Origin: JACZST01 sp036985755
GTDB taxonomy: Bacteria; Actinomycetota; Acidimicrobiia; Spongiisociales; UBA5794
Assembly (NCBI GenBank): GCA_036985755.1
Contig: BTQG01000018.1
Span: forward strand, 1-32,233
Reading direction: 5' to 3'
Length of the DNA stretch: 32,233 nucleotides
Every line of letters starts with the position of its first letter. The first letter of the stretch is position 1. Below the pieces are notes generated by a model. The model did no database searches and was not told the origin of the DNA. It worked only from the letters and a program-made list of their open reading frames with translations. The translations under genes and the position numbers were made by a program. Shown here piece by piece: positions 15,384 through 24,650 of this stretch.

Positions 15384-15432
15384 GTCGTATGTGTCTCGGT
15401 ATACCGCCACGGTATGTCCAGACACGTACGAC
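15384..15432 (+). repeat. Long imperfect inverted repeat / hairpin after ssrA
   Basis: Arms 15384-15405 and 15411-15432 are 22 bases each around a 5-base loop. Paired by hand, they give one C-C mismatch and three G-T pairs, with all other positions Watson-Crick. No T-run follows, so it is not a classical terminator. It could still end the ssrA transcript, guide 3' processing, or be a protein-binding operator for the cyclase gene, whose -10 hexamer lies 24 nt further on. Confidence 0.75.
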
Positions 15433-15455
15433 GACCGCCGACACACGGCCTGTCG

Positions 15456-15461
15456 TAGAGT
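15456..15461 (+). promoter_or_regulatory. Probable -10 hexamer TAGAGT of the cyclase gene
   Basis: The hexamer lies 6 nt before the GTG at 15468, which has no Shine-Dalgarno sequence. The hairpin at 15384-15432 covers the zone where a -35 or regulator site would fall. Confidence 0.4.
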
Positions 15462-15467
15462 CTGTCC

Positions 15468-18400
15468 GTGACGAACTGCACCTCCTGCGGCAAAGACAAC
15501 GTCGAAGATGCAGTTTTCTGTGCCTACTGCGGCACCTCCCTTGCTACGACGACAACCGAGGAGCGACGGTTCCTCACCATCCTGTTCGCCGACCTGGTCG
15601 GGTTCACCGCCGAATCGGACGAAGCCGACCCCGAGGATGTCCGCGCCCGGCTGTTGCCCTATCACCAGCGGGTCCGCGAGGAGATCGAGCGCTACGACGG
15701 CACGGTAGAGAAGCTCATCGGCGACGGTGTGATGGCCGTCTTCGGGGTCCCGACGGCCCATGAGGACGATCCGGAGCGGGCGGTTCGGGTCGCCTTGCGC
15801 ATCCAGGCCGCGGTCGAGGAGATGAACGAAGAGCATGAGGGCCTCGACCTATCGGTGCGCATCGGGGTCAACACCGGTGAGGCCATGGTCACCACAGGGG
15901 GGCAGGGGGAGCACATCGTCGGCGACGTGGTCAATACCGCTTCCCGCCTCGAATCCATTGCACCGCCGGGTGGAGTCGTCGTCGGTGAGACCACCCACCG
16001 CGCCACCGAGCTGCTCATCGAGTACGGGGACATGGACCCAGTCGAGGTGAAAGGCAAGTCCAAGCCACTGGCGGTGTGGCGGGCGATCCAGCCCAGAGGC
16101 CGGTACGGCGTCGACGCCGCGGTGCGGGCGCCGACCCCGTTCCTGGGGAGGGACTCGGAGATGAAGCTGCTCACCGAGACCTACCGGCGCGTGATCGATG
16201 ACGGAACCCTCAAGCTGGTCACGATCGCCGCCGCCCCCGGGGTGGGCAAGTCGCGGCTGGTCAATGAGTTCTGGCAGTGGGCAGACGACCAGCCCGAGAT
16301 CGTGTGGTGGCGTCAGGGCCGCAACCTGCCCTACGGCGAGGGGATCACCTTTTGGGCGCTCGGGGAGATCGTCAAGGGACAGGCGGGGATTCGGGAGTCG
16401 GACAGCCCGGCTGTCGCACAAGAGAAGTTGGAGACGGCGCTGGAGGCACTCACCACAGACGCCACCGACCGTGAGTGGCTGGCCGGCCAACTCGGCCCTC
16501 TGGTGGGCACGGAGAGCAGTGTGCACAGCGGTGATCGGTCGGAGGCATTCACCGCGTGGCGTCGATTCCTCGAAGATCTGGCCGCCGTGCAACCGCTGAT
16601 CATGGTCATCGAGGATATGCACTGGGCGGACGGAGCTCTGGTCGAGTTTCTCGAGGACCTGCTGGTGTGGTCGGCGGATGCGCCGATCATGGTCATCTGT
16701 ACCGCCCGCCCCGAGCTCTATGAAGCACACCCGGCGTGGGGAGGCGGCCAGCGGAACTCGACGACGATCTCGTTGACACCATTGACCGACGACCACATTG
16801 CCAGGCTGCTCTCCGCCTTGCTCGAGCAGGCGGTCCTGCCCGCAGATACCCAGCGTGCCTTGCTCGAACGCGCCGGCGGGGTTCCCCTGTACGCCGAGGA
16901 GTTTGTTCGCATGCTCAACGACCGCGGGATGTTGCACGGCCACGCCCAACTCGACGAAGTCTCACAAGAAGCCATCCCCGTCCCCGAGACGGTGCAGGCG
17001 CTGATCGGCTCCCGCCTCGACCTGCTGTCGGAGGAGGAGAGCCGTGCCATCGAAGACGCCTCCGTCGTGGGAAAGGTGTTCTGGGAAGGCGCTCTCACCG
17101 CCACCGGCGGGAGTGGCGACCTGCGTGCTGCCCTGCGCCAACTGGTGACCAGAGATTGGATCCGGCCGGTGCGCAACTCCTCGGTGGAGGGCGAGCAGGA
17201 ATATGCCTTCTGGCACGCCCTCACTCGCGACGTCGCCTACGGCAGAATCCCGCGAGCAGCGCGGGCGCGAAAACACCAGACGGTGGCAGAGTGGATCGAA
17301 TCGAGCACTGGTGACCGGGCGTCGGACCATGCCGAGCTGCTCGCTCATCACTATGTGAGTGCTCTCGAGATCGCCAGGGCCGCCGGCCAGTCGGACACCG
17401 CCGAGCTCGAGCGGCAGGCGGCCCGCACCTTGTCCATGGCAGGAGAGCGGGCGCTCCGCCTCGATTCGACTCGGGCGTACCGCTACTACCAGCGAGCCCT
17501 GGATCTGATGGAGGAGGATGATCCGGCGCGTCCGATGGTCATGATCAAGACGGGGCAAGCCATGGCAGATGCGGCGATCGGCTCGCCGCTCGAGACGTAC
17601 GAGGAGGCGGCCGAGCTCGCTCTGGCGAACGATGACCGCATCACCGCCGGTCATGCGCTGAGGCTGGTGAACATGTCTCGATGGTTTGCGTTCGGTACCG
17701 GTGCCGGCACCGACAAACTCGACACAGCCATCGAATTGCTCGAGGCCGAGTCGGCCTCGGAGCAGCTGGCTGAGGCCTATATCACCCGGGCAGGCAACTA
17801 CATGATGAGCGGCGACCTCAACGAGCAGCTTGCCTGGTCGGAGAAGGGCATCGCCCTGGCCGAGGAGCTCGAACTCAACGATATCCGCGGACGTGGGCTG
17901 TCCGTCAGAGGTATCGCCCGGTTCCATCTCGGCGACGTCGAGAGCGGCATGGTGGATCTCCGTGAGTCGCTCTCGATCGCCGAGGCCGAGGCTGCGACCG
18001 CTCACCGTCTCAATACCGCCTTCGTCAACCTCGCCGACCACACCTGGACAGCGGTCGGGCCGGCCGCGGCGAATGAGATCTATCAAAGCGGTATCGAGCG
18101 GGTGCAGGCGCGTGGTGCAGACGCTTCGTGGGGAAAAGCGGAGACGATGTGGACCAACTGGGATCTCGGGGACTGGGATACCGTGCTCGCCACCGCCGAC
18201 GGCCTGGTCGGGCAATGGGGCCAGGAGTCGGTTCAGTATGTGCCGTGGGCCAAGAGCTACCAGGCGGCCGTCCATGTCTGGCGTGGGGAGATCTCAGAGG
18301 CCGTAGCGCTGCAGGCCGACTATCTCGCCGCGCTCCGGGAAATCGGCGACCTCCAGCTCATCACCTCGGCCCTGATCACTGCGGCCAGGACGGAACTAGC

Positions 18401-18866
18401 CCGGGGCAATGCTGAAGCCGTCGAGCAGCTGCTCGACGAGCTCATCGAGCTCACCGAGGGCAAGTCGCCGATCTATCGCGGTCTCCACGTCACGGATTCG
18501 GTCCGGCTGCTGCTCGCCGTCGGTGCCAAGGACAAGGCCGAGGTTTTGGCTTCTGCATCTGGAGCGCCTGGTATTCGCCAGGAGATCAGCCTGGCCGCCG
18601 CACAGGCCATGTTGACTGAGGCGGAAGGTGACAACGAGACGGCGCTGCTGATGTACGAGCAGGTCGCTCGAGACTGGGCCGACTACGGCCACGTCCTGGA
18701 ACATGCCTTGGCCCTGTACGGGGCAGGGCGGTGCCTGGCGGAGCTGGGGCGACTCGACGAGGCGGTCGGCCGATTGGCCGAAGCCAAGACTCTGCTTGCG
18801 GGCCTGGGCGCGCTGCCCACGATCGAGGAGATCGATGGGGTCGCCGAGCAGGCAGCCGCGTTGTAG
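15468..18866 (+). CDS. Zinc-ribbon / class III nucleotide cyclase / ATPase / TPR protein
   Basis: The product is 1132 residues. A zinc ribbon comes first (Cys4, Cys7, Cys18, Cys21). The class III cyclase domain (about 33-200) keeps metal ligand Asp42 in Phe-Ala-Asp-Leu-Val-Gly-Phe-Thr, Asp86 in Gly-Asp-Gly, Lys82, and the Asn-Thr-Ala-Ser-Arg pair needed for turnover, so it should be active. Next is an AAA/STAND-type ATPase (about 220-560) with Walker A Ala-Pro-Gly-Val-Gly-Lys-Ser and a Walker B ending Glu-Asp-Met-His-Trp-Ala-Asp. The remainder, about residues 640-1130, is helical with TPR-like repeats. Such proteins are common in actinobacteria. They are thought to link nucleotide second-messenger production to a ligand sensed by the repeats; ligand and product (cAMP or cGMP) are unknown here. 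It appears monocistronic. Confidence 0.9.
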   Translation: MTNCTSCGKDNVEDAVFCAYCGTSLATTTTEERRFLTILFADLVGFTAESDEADPEDVRARLLPYHQRVREEIERYDGTVEKLIGDGVMAVFGVPTAHEDDPERAVRVALRIQAAVEEMNEEHEGLDLSVRIGVNTGEAMVTTGGQGEHIVGDVVNTASRLESIAPPGGVVVGETTHRATELLIEYGDMDPVEVKGKSKPLAVWRAIQPRGRYGVDAAVRAPTPFLGRDSEMKLLTETYRRVIDDGTLKLVTIAAAPGVGKSRLVNEFWQWADDQPEIVWWRQGRNLPYGEGITFWALGEIVKGQAGIRESDSPAVAQEKLETALEALTTDATDREWLAGQLGPLVGTESSVHSGDRSEAFTAWRRFLEDLAAVQPLIMVIEDMHWADGALVEFLEDLLVWSADAPIMVICTARPELYEAHPAWGGGQRNSTTISLTPLTDDHIARLLSALLEQAVLPADTQRALLERAGGVPLYAEEFVRMLNDRGMLHGHAQLDEVSQEAIPVPETVQALIGSRLDLLSEEESRAIEDASVVGKVFWEGALTATGGSGDLRAALRQLVTRDWIRPVRNSSVEGEQEYAFWHALTRDVAYGRIPRAARARKHQTVAEWIESSTGDRASDHAELLAHHYVSALEIARAAGQSDTAELERQAARTLSMAGERALRLDSTRAYRYYQRALDLMEEDDPARPMVMIKTGQAMADAAIGSPLETYEEAAELALANDDRITAGHALRLVNMSRWFAFGTGAGTDKLDTAIELLEAESASEQLAEAYITRAGNYMMSGDLNEQLAWSEKGIALAEELELNDIRGRGLSVRGIARFHLGDVESGMVDLRESLSIAEAEAATAHRLNTAFVNLADHTWTAVGPAAANEIYQSGIERVQARGADASWGKAETMWTNWDLGDWDTVLATADGLVGQWGQESVQYVPWAKSYQAAVHVWRGEISEAVALQADYLAALREIGDLQLITSALITAARTELARGNAEAVEQLLDELIELTEGKSPIYRGLHVTDSVRLLLAVGAKDKAEVLASASGAPGIRQEISLAAAQAMLTEAEGDNETALLMYEQVARDWADYGHVLEHALALYGAGRCLAELGRLDEAVGRLAEAKTLLAGLGALPTIEEIDGVAEQAAAL

Positions 18867-18914
18867 CCGGACCGGCCGGCGTGGGACACTAGGGCCGGCA
18901 ACAAGGAGGTAGCG

Positions 18915-19937
18915 ATGACGGCGACAACGCCGGGCCTGGTGTGTGCCCACCACCACCTCTACTCGTCGCTGGCCAGGGGCATGCCGCCGCCTCCCAAGAC
19001 TCCGAGCAACTTCCAGGAGATCCTGGAACAGATCTGGTGGCGCCTCGATGCCGCCCTCGACCTGGAGATGATTCGCTGGTCGGCCAAACTCGGCGCACTG
19101 GAGGCCCTCGAGTCCGGGACGACCGCGATCGTCGATCACCACGAGTCGCCGAATGCGATCGAGGGCAGCCTCGACGTCATCGCCGAGGCCTGTGCAGAGG
19201 TCGGGGTGCGGGTGCTGTGTGCATACGGCATCACCGATCGCCATGGCGTGGAAGGGGCAAAACGGGGTCTCGAGGAGAACGAGCGGTTCATCAGCGCCGG
19301 CGGCAACGGCCTCGTGGGTGTCCACGCCGCCTTCACCTGTAGTGTTGAGTCCCTGCACTCGGCGGCCGGTCTGGCCGACGGGCTCGGTGTCGGCGTCCAC
19401 ATCCACGTCGCAGAAGGTGTCGGTGACATCGATGCGGTCACTCGACTCGACGGCCTCACCAACGACGACTGGCTGCTCGCCCACTGTGTCCATCTCCCCA
19501 CCGATCACACGTTGCGGGGCACCATCCTGCACAACCCGATGTCGAACCTGAACAACGCGGTCGGTTACGCCGAGCCTGCCCGGTTCGCCAACCCGGTGGC
19601 CCTCGGCACCGACGGCATCGGCGGCAACGTGCTCGAATCCTTCCGCCTCGCTTACGTGATGCAGCGCTCCGTGGACGTCACCGCGGGCCCTGACACCGCA
19701 TGGAGCTGGCTGGAGACCGGATGGGAGATTATGCCGGAGGCTCGCAACGATGTGGTCACCTGGTCCTACGACCCGATGGACCCGTGGCACATCGCCTTTA
19801 CCCCCGGAATTCGTCCATTGGAAGTCAAGGTCGATGGCGAGGTGATCTACACCGACGGTGCCCCGACCAGGGTGGACGCCGCAGAGGTGAGAGCCAGGGC
19901 CGCAGAGCAGGCCGAACGCCTGCACGCCAGGCTGTGA
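18915..19937 (+). CDS. ssnA: SsnA-type amidohydrolase, short form
   Basis: The product is 340 residues. SsnA proteins are metal-dependent amidohydrolases of the guanine/8-oxoguanine deaminase branch and occur in anaerobic purine-use and selenium-molybdenum hydroxylase clusters. Metal-site residues are present: His12-His13-His14 followed by Leu-Tyr-Ser-Ser-Leu-Ala-Arg-Gly, a His-Ile-His-Val-Ala-Glu strand, Leu-Ala-His-Cys-Val-His, and Gly-Thr-Asp-Gly. The usual SsnA is about 440 residues; here roughly 65 N-terminal residues that build the beta-sandwich are absent and the C-terminal part is also shorter. The start is firm: AGGAGGT lies at 18905-18911. It leads directly into ygfK (15-nt gap). 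Confidence 0.85.
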   Translation: MTATTPGLVCAHHHLYSSLARGMPPPPKTPSNFQEILEQIWWRLDAALDLEMIRWSAKLGALEALESGTTAIVDHHESPNAIEGSLDVIAEACAEVGVRVLCAYGITDRHGVEGAKRGLEENERFISAGGNGLVGVHAAFTCSVESLHSAAGLADGLGVGVHIHVAEGVGDIDAVTRLDGLTNDDWLLAHCVHLPTDHTLRGTILHNPMSNLNNAVGYAEPARFANPVALGTDGIGGNVLESFRLAYVMQRSVDVTAGPDTAWSWLETGWEIMPEARNDVVTWSYDPMDPWHIAFTPGIRPLEVKVDGEVIYTDGAPTRVDAAEVRARAAEQAERLHARL

Positions 19938-19952
19938 CAGGCTAGGAGAGCG

Positions 19953-22900
19953 ATGGGCGACCGTTTCCAACCGATCTCGATGGAGGACCTGACGGACTGG
20001 GTCTTCGACGAGCTCGAACAGAAGGACCAGATCTTCGGAGTTCCAACATCGGCCATCTTCACGCCAAGCCTCGACGACCCGTTTCGCATCGAGAAGTACG
20101 GCGTGCAGATGGACACCCCGTTCGGCGTCGCCGCCGGGCCGCACAGCCAGATGGCACAGAACATCGTCGTCTCCTGGCTGGTGGGTGCCCGCTTCCTCGA
20201 GCTGAAGACCGTGCAAACCCTCGACGAGCTCGAGATCAACAAACCCTGTATCGACTGCCAGGACGAGGGATACAACGTCGAGTGGTCCCAGGAGCTCAAG
20301 GTGCACCAGTCCTTCGACGAGTACCTGCGGGCCTGGGTGCTGATCCATGCACTCCACCACAAGCTCGGGTTCGAGACCCCCGCCCCCGGAATGATCTTCA
20401 ACATGAGCGTCGGCTACAACCTCGAGGGCATCCTCGAGCCAAACGTCCAGTGGTATCTCGACGTGATGCGCGATGCCTCCGACTACCTCCCCGCCTACAT
20501 CGACATCGTCGCCAAGCGCTACCCGGCGATCGCAGACGTCGACATCCCGAGCGAAATCTCGAACACGATCACCCTCTCGACGATGCACGGCTGCCCGCCC
20601 GACGAGATCGAGAAGATCATGATCTATCTGCTCGAGGAGCGGGGCCTGCACGCTTCGGTGAAGGTCAACCCGACGCTGCTCGGAGCCGACCGGGTGCGCG
20701 GCATCGTCAACGACGAACTGGGATTCGACGACATCCCGATTCCCGACGAGGCCTTCGGCCACGACCTGATGTACGTCGATGCCGTCCCCATGTTCCACAA
20801 CCTGCGACGCGTCGCCAGAGAGCACAATCTGACGTTTGGCCTCAAACTCAGTAACACGCTCGAGGTCGACAACTGGCGGACGGTCTTTCCGGATGATCCG
20901 ATGATGTACCTGTCGGGGAGAGCGCTGCACCCGGTGACCACCAACCTGGCCAACCTGCTCAACGAGGAGTTCCGCGGCGACCTGCTGTTTTCCTACGCCG
21001 GGGGCGCAGACGCCTTCAACGTCGCAGAACTGCTTGCCGGCGGGATGAAGACGATCACGACCTGCTCCGACCTGCTCAAGTCCGGCGGGTATCTGCGTTT
21101 GATCCAGTACCTGGAGCAGGTTCGCGATGCTGCAGACAAGGTGGGCGCCAGCGACATCACCGACCTGATCGCCCGCGCCGCGGTGACGGACGAACGGTTC
21201 GATGGGTTCGCCAATGACCTGCGCTCCTCGGCGCTCACCGACACCGGGCTCAACCTCAGCGTTGAGGCGTGTCAGCAGCTTGGCGAGATGTTGCGCACCA
21301 GGACCAACGGCGAGCCGATCGTCTCCCTCATTGCCACCTGGGCAGACGAGGCCGATTTCGACGACGTCCGGCGTGAAACCCTGGTCGCGCAGGCCATCAA
21401 GGTCATGACCCGGCTCAACCTGCGGGCCTATTCCGATGCGGTGCGCACCGACTGGCGCTACCAGAAAAGCTCCTTCCGCATGGATCGGTCAAAGACCGAC
21501 CGCGAGCTCCACCTCTTCGACTGCATCGAGGCCCCGTGTGTCGACGAGTGTGCTGTTGATCAGCACGTCCCCGCCTACATGCGGGCTGTGCGCGAGGGCA
21601 ATCTGCTCGAGGCCACACAGATAACCCGTGAGGACAACCCGCTGCCGTCGATCCTCGGCCGGGTCTGTGATCACCTGTGTGAGAACACCTGCGTGCGGAC
21701 CCATTTCGACCAGCCGCTCGCCATCCGCCAGATCAAGCGTTACATCATGGACCGCGAAGAGACGCCGGTGATGTTCCCGAGGACGGACCGGGCCAACAGC
21801 AGGGTGGCGATCATCGGTGCCGGCCCTTCGGGTCTGGCTGCAGCTCAGGGTCTCGGCTACGCAGGGTTCGACGTCACCATCTTCGAGACTCAGGCGTATT
21901 CGGGAGGAATGGTCGGGGGAGCGATCCCCAAGTACCGGCTGCCGGACGCCCAGATCGCACAGGACATGGCGATCCTCGACGAGCTCGGTGTCGACATCCG
22001 GTACGGCAGCACAGCCGGTGTCGACTTCACCCTGTCGAGTCTCCGCGGTGACGGCTACGACGCCGTGTTCATCGCCGTTGGTGCCCAGCTGGCCAAGGAG
22101 CTTGGTTTTGCGGGCGAAGAGAGCGACGATGTCGTCTCCGGCATCACCTTCCTGCGCACGGTGCGCGAAGAGCGCCCGATGCCGATCGGGGATCGGGTCG
22201 GTGTGATCGGGGCGGGCGACACCGCCATGGACTGCGTACGTTCGGCCCTGCGGGTCGGTGCCTCCGAGGTTTCACTCATCTATCGCCGCACCATCGACCA
22301 GATGCCCGCCGACCCCGAGGAGATCCACGCCTGCATCGAGGAGGGGATCAACATCATCGAGCTGGCCAATCCGGTCGGGCTGGTGGTCTCGGACAACAGG
22401 CTCGAGGCACTGCGGTGCACCAGAACCGAGTACCGCGGCGATCGGGACGCCTCTGGGCGCAAGATCCCGTTCGACGTTCCTGACTCCGAGTTCGAGATTC
22501 CCCTCGACACCTTGTTGCTGGCGATCAGCCAGCACTCCGTTCTCGACTTCTTCGGCGACGACGTGCCCGAGCTCACCGACCGCGGCTACATCGCTGTCGA
22601 CGAGTCCTTCGAGACGTCGGTGCCAGGGGTGTATGCCGGTGGCGACGTGGCCGCGGACGGCCCATCGTCGATCGTCAGGGCGGCCGCAGACGGCAAGGCG
22701 GTCGCCGAGGCCATCGTTGCTGCCCTCGGGACCCCGGAACCCGATCGGGCGGCTTCGCAGCCGGAATTCGATCTCCACGAACTGGTGATCCGCCGCTCGC
22801 GGCGCGAGTACCGGGTCCCCATCGAGCATACGTTGCTCGACCAGCGCTCCGGCATGGACGAGACCGTGATCGGCTACACCGACGAGCAGGCGGCAGAGGA

Positions 22901-23495
22901 GGCGGGACGCTGCATCGATTGCGACGTCATCTGCAGCCTATGCGTCGGTGTGTGCCCGAATATGGCGCTGATGACCTACGAGATGGATGCGGTCCGCTTC
23001 GACGTTCCTGTGCTCGACGCCGACGGTCACCGTACCGGGACCGCTCCCTTTGTCGCCGACCAGCAGTATCAGATCGCCGTGCTCACCGACTTCTGCAACG
23101 AGTGTGGGAACTGCGTCACCGCCTGCCCGACCTCCGGTGTGCCCTACCAGGACAAACCCCGCCTCTACCTCAACCGCGATGAGTTCGACGGTGAAGACGA
23201 CAATGCCTTCATGATGTTCGCAGACGGCAGCATCGAGGCACGATTCGCCGGCGAAACCCACCGCCTCAGTCGCAACGGCGCCATCGAATACGCGGCACCC
23301 GGTGTGAGCGCCACCTTGGATCGTGACACCTTTGCGGTCATCGAGGCATCGGTCGATCGCGATGGCATCTCGCTGCAGCCGGCCGCCGTCATGTACACCC
23401 TGTTGCAAGGGGTCGCCGGGTCGATGGGCCACCTGCCCCTGGTCCCGTTGGCGGGTGCAGCCACCGGGTCTTTCGTGACCGATCCGGAGCTCTGA
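19953..23495 (+). CDS. ygfK: YgfK-type iron-sulfur flavoprotein oxidoreductase
   Basis: The product is 1180 residues. The N-terminal third (about 1-430) resembles the dihydropyrimidine/dihydroorotate dehydrogenase barrel. A GltD-like Fe-S region follows (about 523-590, Cys-Val-Asp-Glu-Cys and Cys-Glu-Asn-Thr-Cys-type clusters). Next come an FAD site (Gly-Ala-Gly-Pro-Ser-Gly, about 620), an NAD(P) site (Gly-Ala-Gly-Asp-Thr-Ala, about 752), and two C-terminal cysteine clusters (about 986-1001 and 1048-1060) that look like 4Fe-4S ligands. YgfK is called a putative selenate reductase subunit in E. coli and is conserved in anaerobic purine-degradation clusters; its exact reaction is unproven. AGGAGAG precedes the ATG. 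It is probably the electron partner of XdhD. Confidence 0.9.
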   Translation: MGDRFQPISMEDLTDWVFDELEQKDQIFGVPTSAIFTPSLDDPFRIEKYGVQMDTPFGVAAGPHSQMAQNIVVSWLVGARFLELKTVQTLDELEINKPCIDCQDEGYNVEWSQELKVHQSFDEYLRAWVLIHALHHKLGFETPAPGMIFNMSVGYNLEGILEPNVQWYLDVMRDASDYLPAYIDIVAKRYPAIADVDIPSEISNTITLSTMHGCPPDEIEKIMIYLLEERGLHASVKVNPTLLGADRVRGIVNDELGFDDIPIPDEAFGHDLMYVDAVPMFHNLRRVAREHNLTFGLKLSNTLEVDNWRTVFPDDPMMYLSGRALHPVTTNLANLLNEEFRGDLLFSYAGGADAFNVAELLAGGMKTITTCSDLLKSGGYLRLIQYLEQVRDAADKVGASDITDLIARAAVTDERFDGFANDLRSSALTDTGLNLSVEACQQLGEMLRTRTNGEPIVSLIATWADEADFDDVRRETLVAQAIKVMTRLNLRAYSDAVRTDWRYQKSSFRMDRSKTDRELHLFDCIEAPCVDECAVDQHVPAYMRAVREGNLLEATQITREDNPLPSILGRVCDHLCENTCVRTHFDQPLAIRQIKRYIMDREETPVMFPRTDRANSRVAIIGAGPSGLAAAQGLGYAGFDVTIFETQAYSGGMVGGAIPKYRLPDAQIAQDMAILDELGVDIRYGSTAGVDFTLSSLRGDGYDAVFIAVGAQLAKELGFAGEESDDVVSGITFLRTVREERPMPIGDRVGVIGAGDTAMDCVRSALRVGASEVSLIYRRTIDQMPADPEEIHACIEEGINIIELANPVGLVVSDNRLEALRCTRTEYRGDRDASGRKIPFDVPDSEFEIPLDTLLLAISQHSVLDFFGDDVPELTDRGYIAVDESFETSVPGVYAGGDVAADGPSSIVRAAADGKAVAEAIVAALGTPEPDRAASQPEFDLHELVIRRSRREYRVPIEHTLLDQRSGMDETVIGYTDEQAAEEAGRCIDCDVICSLCVGVCPNMALMTYEMDAVRFDVPVLDADGHRTGTAPFVADQQYQIAVLTDFCNECGNCVTACPTSGVPYQDKPRLYLNRDEFDGEDDNAFMMFADGSIEARFAGETHRLSRNGAIEYAAPGVSATLDRDTFAVIEASVDRDGISLQPAAVMYTLLQGVAGSMGHLPLVPLAGAATGSFVTDPEL

Positions 23496-23502
23496 GCCGC
23501 TC

Positions 23503-23931
23503 ATGATCGCCGGTTACTCAGGCACTCCGCTCAGTCGCAAGCTCGGTATCACGACCGGCGTTCGGGTCGGGACGTTCGGCGCTCCGCCGTCGTTCGCGGA
23601 CCTGCTCGACCCGCTGCCGACGGGAGCAAAGCTCGTCCGGTCGCCGCGAGCGCCGTGTCCGGTCCTCGTGGTCTTCGCCACCACCTCGGCCGAGCTGGAA
23701 TCGCGATTCACCAGGGCCGTCGGATTGCTGGCATCCGATGCGGGCCTATGGGTGGCTTGGCCGAAGAAGACGTCCAGGGTCGAGACCGAGATCGACTTCG
23801 ACGCGGTGCAAACGTTGGGGCTGGCGGCCGGCCTCGTCGACAACAAGGTGGCCGCCATCGACGCCACCTGGTCAGGCCTCAGGTTCGTGGTGCGCACCAA
23901 GGACCGCCAGGGCTGGTCAGGACCCTCCTAG
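23503..23931 (+). CDS. DUF3052 family protein
   Basis: The product is 142 residues. It opens with Gly-Tyr-Ser-Gly-Thr-Pro-Leu-Ser-Arg-Lys-Leu-Gly-Ile, the hallmark of DUF3052, and has the conserved Val-Ala-Trp-Pro-Lys-Lys segment near residue 85. The family is common in actinobacteria and has no known function. It starts 7 nt after the ygfK stop, so it is probably on the same transcript. It converges with yqeC, with 17 bases between the stops and no clear terminator hairpin. Confidence 0.85.
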   Translation: MIAGYSGTPLSRKLGITTGVRVGTFGAPPSFADLLDPLPTGAKLVRSPRAPCPVLVVFATTSAELESRFTRAVGLLASDAGLWVAWPKKTSRVETEIDFDAVQTLGLAAGLVDNKVAAIDATWSGLRFVVRTKDRQGWSGPS

Positions 23932-23948
23932 CAGGGGCGGGACCTCGA

Positions 23949-24650
23949 CTACGACCGCGGTATCACCACGACGCGGTCGATATCGGGGTCGGAGACGACC
24001 TGGGTGGTGAGGTCCCTGGCGGCTTCGATGTCATCCGATCCGACCTTGGTCACGGCAACAACGATTCTGGCGTTGGCAGGAATGTCCTTCAATCCCCCGG
24101 CAGCGCTGGTCAGCACCTGCGCCACGTCGCGCGTACCCAGGTGGTAGGTGAGCGGCCGCCCCAGGATGGCTGCCACCCGTTCCGGCCGGTGACAGGCGGT
24201 GGCGATCGAACGTCCGATGGCATCGATGGCGGTGACGACGACGACAACGGTCGATGCGGAGGGAATGACCGGCTCGAACTGAGAGGGAGCCTTGAGTGAC
24301 CGGCCCCTGGCACCGTCGGCCTCGACAAGGACATAATCGGCCGACGTAGACGAGAACATGACGTTGACCTCTGCGGGGGAAGGCCCCGTCATCTTCGATT
24401 CCGACTCGCGATGCACGACGTACACCAGCCCTCCGCGTTCGAGATTCGCCTCGACCGCTCCCATGGGGTCGACCACCGGGGACTCGACCTGATCGGCGCC
24501 CATCTTCGTGGTGGTGGTGATCACGACGCGGTGCCCGGCGTCTGCCAGCTCGTGACCGAGCCGGACCATCAGCGTGGTCTTTCCGCCTGCGCCGACGAAC
24601 GAGACCAACTCGTGCCCGCCCAGGCCGAGTCGATCTGTCAACGATTCCAC
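23949..24650 (-). CDS. yqeC: Selenium cofactor maturation protein YqeC
   Basis: The product is 233 residues. A P-loop is present near the start (Phe-Val-Gly-Ala-Gly-Gly-Lys-Thr-Thr, about 18-26), followed by Ile-Thr-Thr-Thr-Thr-Lys-Met, and a Val-Glu-Ala-Asp-Gly-Ala motif near residue 110. This matches YqeC, a predicted NTPase found with selenium-dependent molybdenum hydroxylases and needed to install the labile selenium in comparative-genomic models. The GTG at 24650 overlaps the yqeB stop by 13 bases. It is the last gene of the minus-strand operon. selD, which would supply selenophosphate, is not in the window. Confidence 0.88.
   Translation of the reverse strand: MESLTDRLGLGGHELVSFVGAGGKTTLMVRLGHELADAGHRVVITTTTKMGADQVESPVVDPMGAVEANLERGGLVYVVHRESESKMTGPSPAEVNVMFSSTSADYVLVEADGARGRSLKAPSQFEPVIPSASTVVVVVTAIDAIGRSIATACHRPERVAAILGRPLTYHLGTRDVAQVLTSAAGGLKDIPANARIVVAVTKVGSDDIEAARDLTTQVVSDPDIDRVVVIPRS

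Noticed and set aside
18396..20930. An 844-codon open frame on the minus strand across the cyclase, ssnA and ygfK genes
   Set aside because: It is the antisense of three well-recognised plus-strand proteins, spans their intergenic gaps and shows no family motif. Long antisense frames are expected at this GC content.
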